Shown here: positions 38,806 through 50,557 of the stretch, piece after piece | Position numbering within the stretch: the stretch's first letter is position 1 | How the letters are laid out: each line of letters begins with the position of its first letter | Source: Larix kaempferi | Taxonomy: Eukaryota; Streptophyta; Pinopsida; Pinales; Pinaceae | NCBI GenBank assembly: GCA_027924585.1 | Contig: BSBM01000425.1 | Span: 620,001 to 684,000 of the forward strand | Reading direction: 5' to 3' | Length of the DNA stretch: 64,000 nt | Position numbers and translations under genes: made by a program | The notes under the pieces: model-generated | What the model saw: only the letters and a program-made list of their open reading frames with translations | Told to the model about the DNA's origin: nothing | Database searches by the model: none

Positions 38806-39734
38806 TGTGTTGGAGAAAACTCACTATGGCTTGGGAGACCACTACAGACAGTTGACTACTAGAAATTAACTCAATTCCTAGAACTATGCTATTATAAATG
38901 ACAATGCTAAGATAATGGAGAATGTAACCAACCTCGATCCAAAAATTTGATGTAGATCTCCATTTGGAGCTCTTCCAATCTGTGCACTTGAATCTACAAA
39001 TTAGTTTTGACAGCCAATATACAACAAGCACATATAATATATAAATGACATTAACACCATCAATAGCAATGGCCCATGATATAACAAGTAAATGCAACCC
39101 AATGTAAGATAAACAACATTTACAACATTAATGGACCAGAATATGAGTATTTCTATTAATAAAGAAGAAGAAGTACAATGTGATACAACCTCTTGCTGGC
39201 AACCAATCTGAACCAAGATCTAGATCAATCCACTTGTGCCTCCACCACTTCAATCCTCCGTGAATGGCAAACTCAAACTATGGTGGGAGTTTGGAAGGTG
39301 AACATAAAGGGTTCACAACTATAAGGATCAATGAGTGTAGACTCAAGATAGGGCAAAAATCCACTAGAGTTCTCTTGCTCTTATTTCTCCTCTCGTCCAT
39401 AAGCCATATGTGCTCAATATATCATCCTCCCAAAGGTAGATGAAAGGAAACATCAAGGTGTTACTTGGGTAGATGGAGGGTCAAAGGTCACCCAATAACC
39501 GTTTTTTGTGAGTAAAAAGTAATTAACTAGTGATTTTTACCATTTTACATGCTACCTGCAGGCTATAGTGATGCAACTCGTGGGTATGCTTGCTATAGTG
39601 ATGCAACAAGTGGGTAAGAGGAAAAATGAGTAAATAGTATGTTTGAAGGATATAAAGTGGATCTGAGTCAGTGAAATGGATCCTACAGGCCAAAGAATGT
39701 TGATGCTCACAAGGTGGAAAATTACATTGTAACA
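38806..39734 (-). repeat. 3' LTR of the gypsy element
   Basis: In element orientation it starts TGTTACAATG and ends CCAACACA. It matches 52187-53114 over its whole length with scattered substitutions. Confidence 0.95.
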
Positions 39735-39746
39735 GATGCCCCCTAA
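39735..39746 (-). promoter_or_regulatory. Polypurine tract of the gypsy element
   Basis: On the minus strand TTAGGGGGCATC lies directly before the 3' LTR, the expected position for second-strand priming. Confidence 0.75.
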
Positions 39747-42088
39747 TGTGTGAGGTCAGAGACTGATGCTACGATGGCCAAAATACATTATAAAACTCAG
39801 AAGTGGAGTGATGGAAACACAAGTGGAAAGAGCAGCTCACTCATCATAGTACAATAGTATCTCTGAATACATGTCGGTATAGTACAACAATATGATACAA
39901 TGGCCATGACTAGGCAGTACATAATGGATATATGTTATAAGTGATCATAGCAATGATCCCTCTACAGTAAGATATGGTCTCTTTCTAAAAAGGAAACAAC
40001 TGGTGCAAACTAGAGGCACAAACATCTGATATCTGAGAGGTGATACCTCAGATGTAAAGTCAAAGTCATAGGTAGCATACTAAATGTCACCATCGCCTGG
40101 GGTCTTCTACATAAGTCTTCGATGGTGCAAGTCCCAGCAAGTGAATAAAGGAGTTGAAGTCGAACCTGATGTGACATCGTCTGATTATAGGTCAATGATG
40201 TATACCATTAACAGACATGAGATGACCCACCAATAATGAAAATGGGCATCAAGGCACAGAGCACAATCATCGGAGTGTGAATAAATGAGTTGAAGTCGAA
40301 CACTAGGATGAATCCATCGATCAGGGGACATTGATGTATTCCCAAAATTGTCGATGGTGAGAGAAACTACCACTAATGACTGCAAGCCTCAAGATACTCA
40401 ACCAAACTCTAAGCCTCAAGTCTCGGAGTAAATGGGTTGAAGTCGATGGAACGGGACTTGCTAGAAGGAGGGAATTAAGGCACCCCCCATCAACCAGCAT
40501 GAGGTACTAGCTACGTTGAAAGATTTGGAAGAACTCAGGTGAAACAGACTCACTCAATAAGGATGACTGACATGCAATAGTCAAGAGATCTGAGGAGTGG
40601 CCAACACTGGTTTCAGGACTTCCTTTGAACAAGAGCATGAGCAGGTGGATAGACTCAATATAAACTGTGCAATGCAGGAGGCATCACAAAGGGATGCATA
40701 ATGACTGGAAGCTTAACCAATCAGTGGAGAAACTGAGATACAAGTACAGCTCCTAAGGTCCAACTATAGTCCCGACTCATAGTGTATGGAGTGGAATGAA
40801 TGCTCTGTTCAAAGGCGACACAACAGCTGCCAACATGAAATAGTAACCATAATCCCATCCAACTTTTTGGAATATTTGATTTTTTTGGTCTTTTTCATAT
40901 TTGGGGAAAGCTTGAAAAAGAATAAAATTGCTTATAGTAAAACAAGTGAGGGAACGAGTGTCAACTAGTGAGAAAACTAGTCCCAAGCAGTGGAACATAC
41001 CTATGATCAATGCAAGGAAGTGTATGCAAGATGTGGACACTCAGGGGTGTGTTCCCTCAGGGTCAAAAGGATGATCAAATTGTGAAGGAAAAATGGAAGC
41101 TCTGCAAGGATCGAAAGGGAAAAGTGCTTAGACACCAGGCTAACAACTAAGTAAGAAAGAGTCGACACAAGGCTCAAGGGGCAAGCAGGATGATGCAATG
41201 TAATCACAACATGATATAACTGAGGGGAGTCCTTAAGGGAGATGGCCATCATAAGATAAAGTAGAGTATGAGTCTTCATCGCAACGTCATGGCGTGACTA
41301 CAAAGGACTCCCAATCCTAAGGACAAACAACGGCATGGGCACCAGAATGCACAAAGTGGTTCTAACTAGGGTACCCTTGTTCAAAAAATCCCTACCGCCA
41401 CATAACGACACTTTTATAGTAGTGTGAAGGTTCCATGTCGGTTACGAAGTGCTGTCTCACCTAGGGTTTATGAAAATGGTCAAAAATTCAAATGCATAAT
41501 GCACATGGAAATGGCATCTAACCTATATGATGGTTGTGAAACGTACCTACCGTAGCTGTGAAATGGTCCAAAATAGCTTTCGCCGAAGAAATATGATTAA
41601 CAAATACTACTCCAAGACATTATATTAGTCCATAACGGCATCAAACGGTAAAAACTATAGATAAGTGGGTCCAGAAAATTATAAATAGTAATAAAAAATT
41701 ACAATTTACAATTCATTTTTACTATTCACTCATTTGGAGCTTTGTGGTTAGTTTTCACCTGAAAGTTCAATTGTCGATTTTGGGAGCTACAAGTGACCGT
41801 TCCTCGAACCGTCTAGAGTAGGTTCGTAGTCTCATCCATACCTTTCATTTCAATGCTTTCATTTTAGTTTTCAGTAGTGGGATTTTTAGTTTGGCCAAGC
41901 CCTAAATGGCTTCGGCACTACCCGCGGGCTATCACTATGTGGGTCGCAGGTAGGGCATGATACGCGCAGTCAAAGAATAGGTTGACCATGGGTACCTACA
42001 CCTGTATACAAATTTTCCTACGGGTAGGGCCATGTAGTTGATTTTGCAAATAAAATTGACTAAAATCCTTGTTTTTTCTCACTCCAAG
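39747..42088 (-). other. Gypsy 3' non-coding region
   Basis: About 2.3 kb between the 3' LTR and the antisense gene has no supported coding frame on either strand. A phrase containing GAGTTGAAGTCGAAC occurs near 40151 and 40290 and, changed to GGTTGAAGTCGATGG, near 40434. These are spaced about 140 bp apart and hint at a decayed tandem repeat. Large 3' regions are typical of Tat elements. ORFs at 40777-41279 on the minus strand have no recognisable motif. Confidence 0.55.
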
Positions 42089-43231
42089 ATGGTTCTAGAG
42101 TGGAGGGAGAGGGAGCATGACCAAGTAGATAGGCCGTGTGCAACGATTTGCAAGCATAGCTGGCATTGCAAGCATGTGGGTTATATAAATTCTGGAGTAT
42201 AGGGGTTTGAGGGCCCAAAACGTACTACTCTGCCGCTTGATCAACTATTGGGATGTTGATGCACAAAACTTCAATCTCAACGGGAAAATCCTCACACTGG
42301 AAGTGGAAGACATCTACTTTATTACCGGTTTGTCCCATCGAGGTGAGGTGGCCAGTGTTCGGTCTCGTACCGTGGGTGGTGGGATCACCATCCACGATTA
42401 CATCGCATGGTATTGTCCCAAAGACACATGAGCTGTGGGAAGTCAGGTGCCCATCAATGCCATAGTAGATCTGAGCATGAAGATCATTGTGGCTACCTTA
42501 GTGCAGATCACTAGATCCAAAGCTCTGCACCAGGCATCCAGGCCAGTGATGTTCTATGCATCACAATGCATGCAGCCTATAGTATTCGATTGGTGTACCA
42601 CATTACTGGTGTCTATGAAGACACAACTGACAGAATGCAAAGAAGGAAAGGCAAAAAACTATGGGTATGGGAGCATCCTATGTACCTTCTTCTTTGAGAG
42701 AGTCTCAGGGCTTAGTCCGAGGGTGGATGTCCCTCCTCATAGTCTCCGCAATCCAGCCCTGACCCGGTGGGAAGAGATCTTGACACGACATGATGGCGCA
42801 GCGTTTGGAGACATTGGTGAGTACTGTTTTTAGGTTTTGTGTTATTAAATTTTTATGGATTTTTTATTATAGATGAAAAGAAAAAATCCTTTTGTTGGTA
42901 GTATCATGTGATAATGGTTGACTATTTGCTCGCAGACAAAGGCCTAGTGAGACCTGATGGCTTCCCGAGACATGGTCGTCAGGGTAGGGGTGATGAGGCA
43001 GGTGATGCTATAGCAGGGCGCACTCTACAGACCTTACGGTGCAACCTATCATGGATGGTTTCCAGGGTTCCATAGATAGAGGTGGCACAACTACCTGAGG
43101 CCATGCAGCGCCAAGTAGTGGGGGTTCTTGGTGACTGGGTGCGGTTACTGTAGTGGGTAGCCAATGCAATTCACTATTTCTATGAGACACATCCTTTTGG
43201 GACGGAAGCTAGGCCTCCTCGTAGGGATTAG
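42089..43231 (+). pseudogene. Antisense plant-mobile-domain gene inside the gypsy element
   Basis: This gene is opposite to gag-pol. It starts at ATG 42089 (WREREHDQ, HVGYINSG), changes frame near 42195, then reads RLINYWDVDAQNFNLNGK and LEVEDIYFITGLSHRGE. That is the hallmark of the plant mobile domain (PMD) family: W, then F-x-L-x-G-x-x-T-L-E-V-x-D, then TGL. Further blocks are ALHQASRPVMFYA and SILCTFFFERVSGLSPRV. A TGA at 42429 interrupts exon 1. Exon 1 ends at 42816 at a GTGAGT donor; a 119-bp intron (42817-42935, ending CTCGCAG) restores the frame with phase 1. Exon 2 reads DKGLVRPDGFPRHGR onward with TAGs at 43073 and 43151 and a final TAG at 43229. PMD proteins are linked to silencing and are found in hosts and in plant transposable elements. 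The role in this element is unknown. Confidence 0.75.
42817..42935 (+). other. Predicted intron of the antisense PMD gene
   Basis: The donor G/GTGAGT and acceptor TTGCTCGCAG bracket 119 bp that is T-rich near its centre. Removing it joins exon 1 (phase 1) to exon 2 in an open frame, whereas reading through gives a stop within five codons. This is a prediction from splice-site sequence and frame, not from RNA. Confidence 0.6.
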
Positions 43232-43391
43232 ATATCCTAGGATCTCATTTTTGTATTGATATGTATATTTTTGAAGGCTACAGGCTCCAGTTTTGTATGA
43301 CACTACCATTTTTGGACATGTTTATATAAAAAAAACTTTGGTTCTCCAGTTCTACTATATCTGTGTATGTAGAAATGTATGAATGTCTCTT

Positions 43392-43838
43392 TCATTTGTG
43401 TGATTCATGGTGTGACAAATTCCAATCTAATACATAGTTAGCATATGCATCAGATATATGATTAACACTTCTAGGAACATGTATGTATGTAATTGAAACA
43501 AAATGTTGTTCCAAGAGTCTCACCCTTAGGAATTTCCAAAGTAACGTAGGATCTCACACACGGTATTGCCCATTCAATTGAGACACAACTAGTTGTGAAT
43601 CCAGGTGAACTTCTAAAGACTAGACGCCATGTGAAATAGCATCCCGAAGTAGCTCGATCATGGCACTATACTCGGCCACATTGTTAGATGTAGGACTGAG
43701 ACAAGCACCTCCTGAGGACACAACTAGGTGGTCAGGTGAGAAAATAACCCAAGCAACAGAAGCAAGCTACTGCGTATGCTAGCTAGCACCATCCATGAAC
43801 CCTAAGAATGTAGGAAACTCTGATGACATCTGTCAATC
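43392..43838 (-). pseudogene. Second, archaeal-type RNase H (aRNH) of the gypsy element
   Basis: This would degrade RNA in RNA/DNA hybrids. It lies about 100 bp beyond the integrase stop (43941). Minus-strand translation shows the four acidic positions: FMDGAS, NNVAEYSAMIELLRDA, VHLDSQLVVSQLNGQYRV and VNHISDAYANYV (D, E, D, D). In-frame stops occur after ISHGV, after QYRV and in the N-terminal part, so it is inactive as it stands, but the catalytic residues remain. An extra aRNH domain is known from Tat-lineage elements. Here it is downstream of integrase instead of between the gypsy RNase H and integrase. The final TGA is at 43392-43394. The domain was identified from motifs only. Confidence 0.75.
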
Positions 43839-43940
43839 AAATGGAAGCTAATCAGCAAACCCAAAAACCAAAAGAAATCCAAATTATGTACAGAAGCAAC
43901 GATACAATAGTATACAAAAGTATTAGCCTAAACCAGAGGT

Positions 43941-45302
43941 TCAAGCGTAATAACGCTTGAGATAGAACCCATTTCTAGGCTCCTTCAAGATAGTCCCCTC
44001 ATAGTCTTTTAACTCATAAGCTCCTTTTTCCAGGACATGCCTCACGATGTAAGGACCGTGCCACATGGGGTTGAACTTTCTTGCCCCCAGGGGTTCTTTA
44101 GCTTGGTCATATAAGAGGACCAAGTCACCTTCAGCATACTACCAGGGATGGACAGACCTATCATACTAAACCTTGACACGACGTTTGTTAGCATCTATGG
44201 CCACAATGGCATCTCGATGTTGCTCATCAAGTTGCTCAAGGTGGATTAAACGTTGCTCAATATCTGTCATATCAGGGAGGATCTCTATGGCTAGTTTAAG
44301 TGAAGGGATTTCGCATTCAATCGAAAAAAGTGACTCCACGCCGTGAACTAGCTGGAACGGTGAGAATCCGATGGAAGTCTTGACTGCAATTCGATATGCC
44401 CACAAAGCAAGATATAACATGATGTGCCAATTGTTCTTGCTTTGTTGGATGGTATGTTGGAGAATTGTCTTCAGAGACTTATTAACTGCTTCAACTTGAC
44501 CATTCGCTTGGGGATAGTAGGAAGATGAGTGTTCTTGATGAAACCCAAGCTTGAGAGACAAATCCCCCATCATCGTATTTTGAAAGTGACTGCCATGGTC
44601 AGTGACAATCTCTTTCGGGATACCGAATCGAGTGATAATATGATTGAACATGAAATGGGCTACAGTAGCACCATCAGCTTTTATGGTAGGCATGGCCTCA
44701 GCCCATTTGGAAAAATAATCCATAGCAACTATGATATGGTGATGCCCCCCAGCCGAAGCTAGTTTTCAATCCATGAAATCCACCCCCCACTTAGTGAAGG
44801 GACCGACAGTGACAACCGGATAAAGGGGCGCTGGATGCGAGCGTATGTTCCGATAAAACACCTGGCAAGGGTGACATCCCTTCATAGCATTAACACAATC
44901 CTTAAAGATTGAAGGCCATAAATAACCAGCTCGCATAATATGCTGGGCTATAGAAAGCCCGAATAAGTGATCGCCACACACCCCTGCATGGAAATCATTA
45001 AGCACCCACTCCACTTCTTCGTGAGTTAAGCAATGATGGAGAATGGAATCCTTTCCTCTGCGATACAAAGTGTCATCGACGATGGTATAGTCTTTAGCGT
45101 GATGTTTCACACAACGTCGCTCATCTCGTGAATAATGCGGAGGAAACTTCAAAGTTTGGAGATATACAATGAAATCTCCATACCAAGGGTCCTCGGACGA
45201 GATAAGAAATAAGTGCTCATCCACAAAGGAATCTTCATGAATGACATCCTCATCAAGTCTCGGAAGGTTCGACATAAGCTTAGCAAACACCAATGATTTC
45301 AC
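43941..45302 (-). pseudogene. gypsy integrase, nearly complete
   Basis: Reading order is 45302 down to 43941, all in one frame. The N-terminal zinc-binding domain has HAGVCGDH and CHPCQ (H-x6-H, C-x2-C). The catalytic core has WGVDF, VTDHGSHFQ (usually TDNG; Asn to His) and YYPQANGQVEAVNKSL. The C-terminal part is GDLVLLYDQAKEPLG, then KFNPMWHGPYIVRHVL, then the end PRNGFYLKRYYA. There is no chromodomain, as expected in Tat elements. In-frame stops lie at 44763-44765 (TGA for Trp), at about 44163 (TAG) and near 44126 (TAG), so it is non-functional. It is followed directly by the second RNase H. Confidence 0.92.
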
Positions 45303-45760
45303 TGATTTTTTTGAACCAAAATCGAGATCAAACTCCTAAAGGATCACAATCCATTTATTATACTTCCCCCCTATCAGGCATTGTGATAGCACAAACTGAA
45401 ATGGATTGATGTGAGCTACTACTATGGTTGTTCTAAGCAAAATGCAATGTCGTAACCGCTAGACTGCATGGATAGTCACAAGCGTTGTCTTTTCTACATG
45501 AGTATATCTTAGTTCAACATCTACTAGATTTCGATTGAGGTAATAGATAATATGCTCAATGAGCGCATCATCCACCTGAACCAAGACCATGCCAATCGTA
45601 TCTTGAGACGTGGCCACATAAAGGATAAAATCTCATGTAAAGTCTGGTAGACTAAGCACCAGGGCCGATACCAAAGCTTTCTTAAGGGTGTTGAAAGACT
45701 GCTAGGCTCGCTCATCCTAGATAAAAGGTGTGTCTTTCTTCAATAAGCACGTGAAACCTT
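45303..45760 (-). pseudogene. gypsy RNase H region, disrupted
   Basis: The same frame as integrase. It reads FILYVATSQDTIGMVLVQ, then HIIYYLNRNL, then ELRYTHVEKTTL and RLRHCILLR, the pattern of the gypsy RNase H-like domain (usual form: I-G-x-V-L-x-Q, then Y-x-S-R, then Y-x-x-x-E-K-E-x-L-A). It ends in KYNKWIVILQEFDLDFG. In-frame stops occur near 45714 (TAG), 45633 (TGA) and 45465 (TAG). The first catalytic Asp of the domain is not obvious, so activity is unlikely even apart from the stops. Confidence 0.8.
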
Positions 45761-46620
45761 TGGTAATATTAGCATAATTGACTACAAATTGACGCAGAAA
45801 AGTAGCTCTCCCTTGGAGGCTCTGAAGTTGTAACAGATTACGCAGAGGAGGCAACTGAAGTATTGCCTCAACTTTTAGAGGATCGACTCTAATACCCTCT
45901 TTTGAAACAATGAAGCCTAGAAGGAGACCAGTCCTAATAGCAAAGATTCATTTATTGGGATTCAATCGAATTTTATAATGTATACATCGTTCGAGAATCA
46001 TATGGAGGTGCTTGCGGTGGTCCACTCTCTTACAAGAATGGCTGGTAAGGTAATCCAAGAAAACCTCCATAATCTTCTTAAGATCATGAAAGGCGTAGGT
46101 CATGGCTCGTTGAAATGTAGCTCCGACGTTTCTAAGGCCAAAGGGCATTTTCTAATATGCAAATGTTCCCCATGGAAAAATGAATGTCATCTTATGTTGG
46201 TCCATGGGTTTGATCTGAATCTGATTATAGCATGAGAAGCCATCCATGAAGGAAAAACATCTCACTTCCTGCACAAGCATCCAAGATCAGATCAATGAAT
46301 GGCATGGAGAAGTTGTCTTTTGGACATGCATGGTTCAAATCTCTAAAATCGGTGCATACACGGATCGCTCCCTGCTTCTTATCCACAGGAACGGGGTTTG
46401 ACACCCATTTGGTAAGGGGAATGGGGTAGATGAAACCAGCTTTGAGCAGTTTCTCCACCTCTGCCTTGATAGAAGCTGCCTTCCTAGGGTTCACATCACG
46501 TAAGCATTGTCGAACCAGTTTAGCATTAGGGTACGTTCTAATCTCATGTTCAACAATGTGGGGGTCTATTCCTGGCATCTCCTCATATGACTAGGCGAAA
46601 GCTTCCCGGAGTTCTGTAAA
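45761..46620 (-). pseudogene. gypsy reverse transcriptase, disrupted
   Basis: Runs from 46620 down. The upstream part shows EHEIRTYPNAKLVRQCLR and GFIYPIPLTKWVSNPVPV, then GAIRVCTDFRDLNHACPKDN, in the same frame as protease. A frame change near 46250 (inside the FMDGF block) moves to the integrase frame, with KMPFGLRNVGATFQRAM. The catalytic YLDD box is altered to FLDY (near 46049-46068), losing one Asp. Stops occur near 46588, 46150, 45945 and elsewhere. Domain order PR-RT-RH-IN defines Ty3/gypsy. Confidence 0.92.
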
Positions 46621-47790
46621 CAATTAAGTGTAAATAGCAATCTCCTCAGGAGTGCAATCGACACTGATGTAGACATTCTCCAATTTTTTGGGAGTATGAG
46701 AAATGTTGATCGACATGGTTGGGGAAATACTGGACATATTCCCCTCCGCAAAAACATCATGTGACTCCAAAAGAGCCACAAGGTGACCAACCATCTCTGC
46801 TAGAGTCATCCTAAACTCTTCTTTCTCAACGAGCTCGAGGTTGGGAAGGAAATAAGAGAGATGATGCATATCATCACAAGGCCTCTCACTACCACACATG
46901 GCCTCCATAATAGCTTCATCAGATGGAAAAGTATCATCAAGGCAGTCTTGTGAACAAGATGAGTTGGATGCCCAAACTCGCAGCATAACAGGATATTCTT
47001 TGACTGTCTGGGAAGAGAGATCCAGTTCTATAGTGGCTTGTTGAATATGCTTGTAAGCAAGATCAGCTACAGACAAGGGCACAGACAACCTAACGTGTGT
47101 AATGTCTCCAGACGTAGGAATCATGGATGGTAAAGTCCATGGATCAGTACAATAGGAAGTCCGGAATGGCATATTCTGCAAAGGAGGAGACGCATCATTG
47201 GAAATGGTTCTGATAAAGTTCACAAGTGCCGAAAGACTATAAGTTCCCATCAATGAATGGTACCTACCAACACCTATGTTCCCAATTGCTGGCTGAGAAT
47301 CAGTAACTTGCGGGACTATGGATCCCGTGGATGCTATGGAAGGAGTGTTAACAAAATCTAGCTAATCTATAGTCACAATCTTGCCTTCATGGGGAAAGTA
47401 GATAACTCTGAATACAGTGGATGCGACAGCCTTCATAGCATACATCCAATTCCAACCCAGTAATAGGTTGTAGTTGATGGGTGCATCACCCACCTCAACT
47501 TCAATAGGCACAGACTTACCTCCCAAAGAGACAACAAGGGAAGGGATAATTCCATGCAGCTTAAATGACCGACCATCGAATGCAGTGAGCATGGCTCTAG
47601 ACATGAGTAGAGGAAGAGAGCCAAGAGCTTTCCAACAAGTTAACGACATTATTGACGCGAAAGCACCTTCATCAACCATAGTATGTTTGATAAAACTCTG
47701 AAGGCACACCACCTGGATTTGAAAATCCACGTGGTAAGGTAAGCGAGGTTGTACATCAGTAGTACCAAACTTGATAACACTAGGATTTAC
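46621..47790 (-). pseudogene. gypsy aspartic protease and linker, disrupted
   Basis: From 47790 down. The active-site segment reads TMVDEGAFASIMSL, followed by CWKALGS. Plant Tat elements often show D-E-G-A instead of D-S/T-G-A, so this may be near the family norm. The second conserved block is LLGWNWMYAM near 47440-47470. Stops lie at 47794 (TAG), 47359 (TAG) and near 46621 (TAA). The long linker 46624-47253, with acidic stretches, leads to RT. Confidence 0.75.
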
Positions 47791-47796
47791 CCCATC

Positions 47797-48630
47797 CTAA
47801 ACTCCTAATACACTCAAAAGGGAATGCTTCTGAGAAGGACGGGCCTGCAAAACTTCAAGAACTGACATGGAACACGGATTTTGGCACAAATATTCTACAA
47901 TGTAGTAGTTCTGGGCAGCTCGAGCATTAGGATTATGCGTAGAGCGCTTGAGAACACCTTTTGGTATCCGCAGCACATTAGAGGGCTTCTCGATAAGCAA
48001 GGAATTATCAGGAGGAGGGGGGGGCTCACTCCCCATATTAGGTTGTGGTGCACCATAATCGCGTTGATGAGTAGCAACACAAACCTCCAATTGAACCATG
48101 TTCACACATCCATAACCACTAGTATTGGAAGAAGCCATTGCCGTTTCAGTAGGTCCATAACCAGTGGTGGGAGCATGCGAAGCCATGTTTTGATGATGAG
48201 GAAGGGGATCCTTCAACACAGCTGGGCTCTGTGCCAAATGCTTCGATGCTTCTTCAATTCAAGGACATAAGTGAGTAAGATGATCTTCCCCACATAGCTT
48301 GTAAGGGAATTTCACCTTATGCCTAGGTTTACGATCCTTGCCAGCATTTCTGCCTTCTCAAGGAGGCTTGGCATTCTCTTTACGAGGATTATTGCAATTT
48401 CTATTATCGTTACTTCCATTGTTTCCACCCCTACGGTTGTTTCTCCCCTTTTTCTTAACGCCAGGTTGTTGGTTACTTGACGGTTTTGTTGATTGCACAT
48501 TTTTTACATCAGACAATGGAGTGGAAGTGGATAAGTTGTGAATCGGTCTGGGAGTGGACTGGTTTAGTGACAAATTTTGCATTTGATTAGCTACTAAGTC
48601 TATAGGGTGATTGATTGTGGATCCCACGAT
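47797..48630 (-). pseudogene. gypsy nucleocapsid and gag-pol junction
   Basis: The frame reads from 48627 down. A basic Lys/Arg/Asn-rich stretch (KKKGRNNRRGGNN) precedes a zinc-knuckle segment, YKLCGEDHLTHLCP, near 48260-48315. The expected first Cys is Tyr here, so C-x2-C-x4-H-x4-C is incomplete. Nearby stops after NAKPP and LCP are TGA. A Pro-rich linker (EPPPPP) follows towards protease. Confidence 0.7.
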
Positions 48631-48714
48631 GCCATCGACATGTGGTCCAGGAACTGACGTAGGCTCATGTCATGTTCTCGGTGCGTCAAGATTAATGTCA
48701 TATAAAATGCCAGA

Positions 48715-49281
48715 TTAAGAGTATAGTAGTTCTAATTGCTGGACTTTAAAGATGGCTTGTTCCTCAATCACAATGCCGGACATCGAAACATCCTTAGCAA
48801 TGTATGGGAGTAGAGACTTAAGGAACCATTCCAACAGAAACTCTAGAGGAATGTTGGCTTTCACTAATCTCTTTCGCCGACGCCACTCTTGAACGTGGTC
48901 AGAAATATGTGTTGCCTTATTCTGACGGAAGGTAGACAATAGTTAAGTACTAGTATCATAACGAACTGGCAACTGGAAATGGTCCAAGAAAACCAAAGCA
49001 ATCTTGTTGAATCCCATATAGGTGTTCCTAGGAAACTCCACATACCACTTTGCAGCTGCCCCTATGAGGGTGTGTTGAAATAGTCGTAATCTAATAGAAT
49101 CATGATTCAATGAGTTGGAGGAGCACCAAAGGTGAAACGTTGTGAAATGATCACCTGGATCCTTACCACCTTTCCCCTCAAACTTATGAATGTCCAAAGG
49201 GAGCTTGGTAGGGACCGGGGGAAAACTAGGGCCATGACACACCAGATCATTTGTGAGCTTTGAAAGATCTGGAAGATTCAA
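48715..49281 (-). pseudogene. gypsy Gag capsid domain
   Basis: The Retrotrans_gag-like core reads LPLDIHKFEGKGGKDPGDH, then AAAKWYVEFPRNTYMGFN and LVFLDHFQLPVRY, the typical plant gypsy Gag pattern (K-F-x-G-x-x-D-P-x-x-H, then A-x-x-W-Y). A TAA near 48940 separates it from the next part (THISDHVQEWRRRKRLVKAN). Gag would form the particle. It shares one frame with the Asn/Gly-rich segment to the right, apart from several stops. Confidence 0.85.
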
Positions 49282-50557
49282 ACATGCAAGGAACGGGAGC
49301 TACGACTGGAAAGCTTGATTATAAGCTCTTGTAAAAGGTTGGTTGAACGGAACCAGATTATAAGATGGACCAAAAGCTTGACCATGAGCATTAAACGACT
49401 AATAATGAGGACCTGGTGGACCATAAGCTTGACCATGGCCATAAGGTTGATAACCTCCTCCGACCTAACCTGTATGAGAGTAAGCAGGTATATGAGTGTT
49501 TTGGGCATCGTATTGAGATGTGTTGAACTGGTGGCCAGCACCGACTTTGTTGTATTAAGGGTTGCCACCATAAGTATGGTGAATATATGTACTATTCGTA
49601 GCAGGAACCGAGTTGTAATGACCATAATGGTGAGGTATGTTCCCACCCCCAACATTAGGATTAGCATGACCAGTCATGTGGTGACCCAAAGCATGAGAAG
49701 TATTCCCAACTCCAACATTGGTGTTACTAGTAGCAGGAATGGTGACGTTATAATCTTGAGGATAAGATATATTCCCACCTCCTACATTAGCATTACTAGT
49801 AGCAGTGGTGGATGCAAAAGTGTGTGGTACTTTTCCACCCCCATAGTTAGGAGGAGCATTAACATTTGTGAAAGTGGTCCTGGGTTGACGGGTAGCAATA
49901 TGTGTGCTAGGTGGTGGATGGTGAGTCGTGTTTTGAACAATGTTCCTATTGGGTTGGTAAGTCCTAGGAGGTGGTCTTCTTCCAACATTAGAATTGTTAG
50001 GAGGATTATGACTAGTCCTCATATTATGTGCATGAGTGGACAATGTGGTGCCCCCGACGAGGGTATTGCCCCTAGTGGGTGCAGTGTTGCTAACACAATG
50101 ACTAGTGCCAGCATGACTACCAAAAGCAGTGGGAGGATCAACTGTGCTAAAACAGGGCATACTATATGAGAACTGGTTAATGTTAAGGATCTTTGTCTTT
50201 GTCTTCCGGTAAGGTAGGCATCCCATAAAGATAATTATCTGGATTCGAAGGATTAAATAGATCATTCTCGAGTGGATTGGGCCAAATAGAACCAAGTTGA
50301 GTCTCAGGTGGATCACCCCCCCAGGCCTCACGAGGTGTGGGGGTGTCTGAAGTATGTTCGACTCCACCCAATGGAATCGTGGGGATTTTCTTTGTGTTGG
50401 AATGTGCAGCTGTCATAGTGTCAGCTATGTATATCTCGTAAGAATCCGAAGACTCAAATGGAGCCCGTCGGTGTCCCCGAGCAGCACGATGTGAAAACTC
50501 GTCCGGTTTTAAACCAGATAACCGACGAGAAAGACGGAGAGTAGAAATTTGTGCCAC
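49282..50557 (-). pseudogene. gypsy Gag N-terminal region, low-complexity
   Basis: Two frames joined near 50190. The first (50557-50183) is RLSRRLSGLKPDEFSHRAAR followed by an acidic stretch. The second (50150-49555) is rich in Asn, Gly, Thr and His and contains an imperfect repeat with cores NVGGGN, NVGVGN and NVGGGN, separated by His/Tyr-rich segments. Stops at 49555, near 49468 and near 49390 break the frame before the capsid domain. Disordered N-terminal extensions are common in Tat Gag. Confidence 0.65.

Noticed and set aside
42182-42190. TATATAAAT as a promoter for the antisense PMD gene
   Set aside because: It lies inside the coding frame (codons for Tyr-Ile-Asn) downstream of the likely start at 42089.
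49315-50169. A 284-codon plus-strand frame over the gypsy gag
   Set aside because: Shadow of the real minus-strand gag frame. It is Ser/Arg/Met-rich with no motif, and opposite to the recognised Gag sequence.
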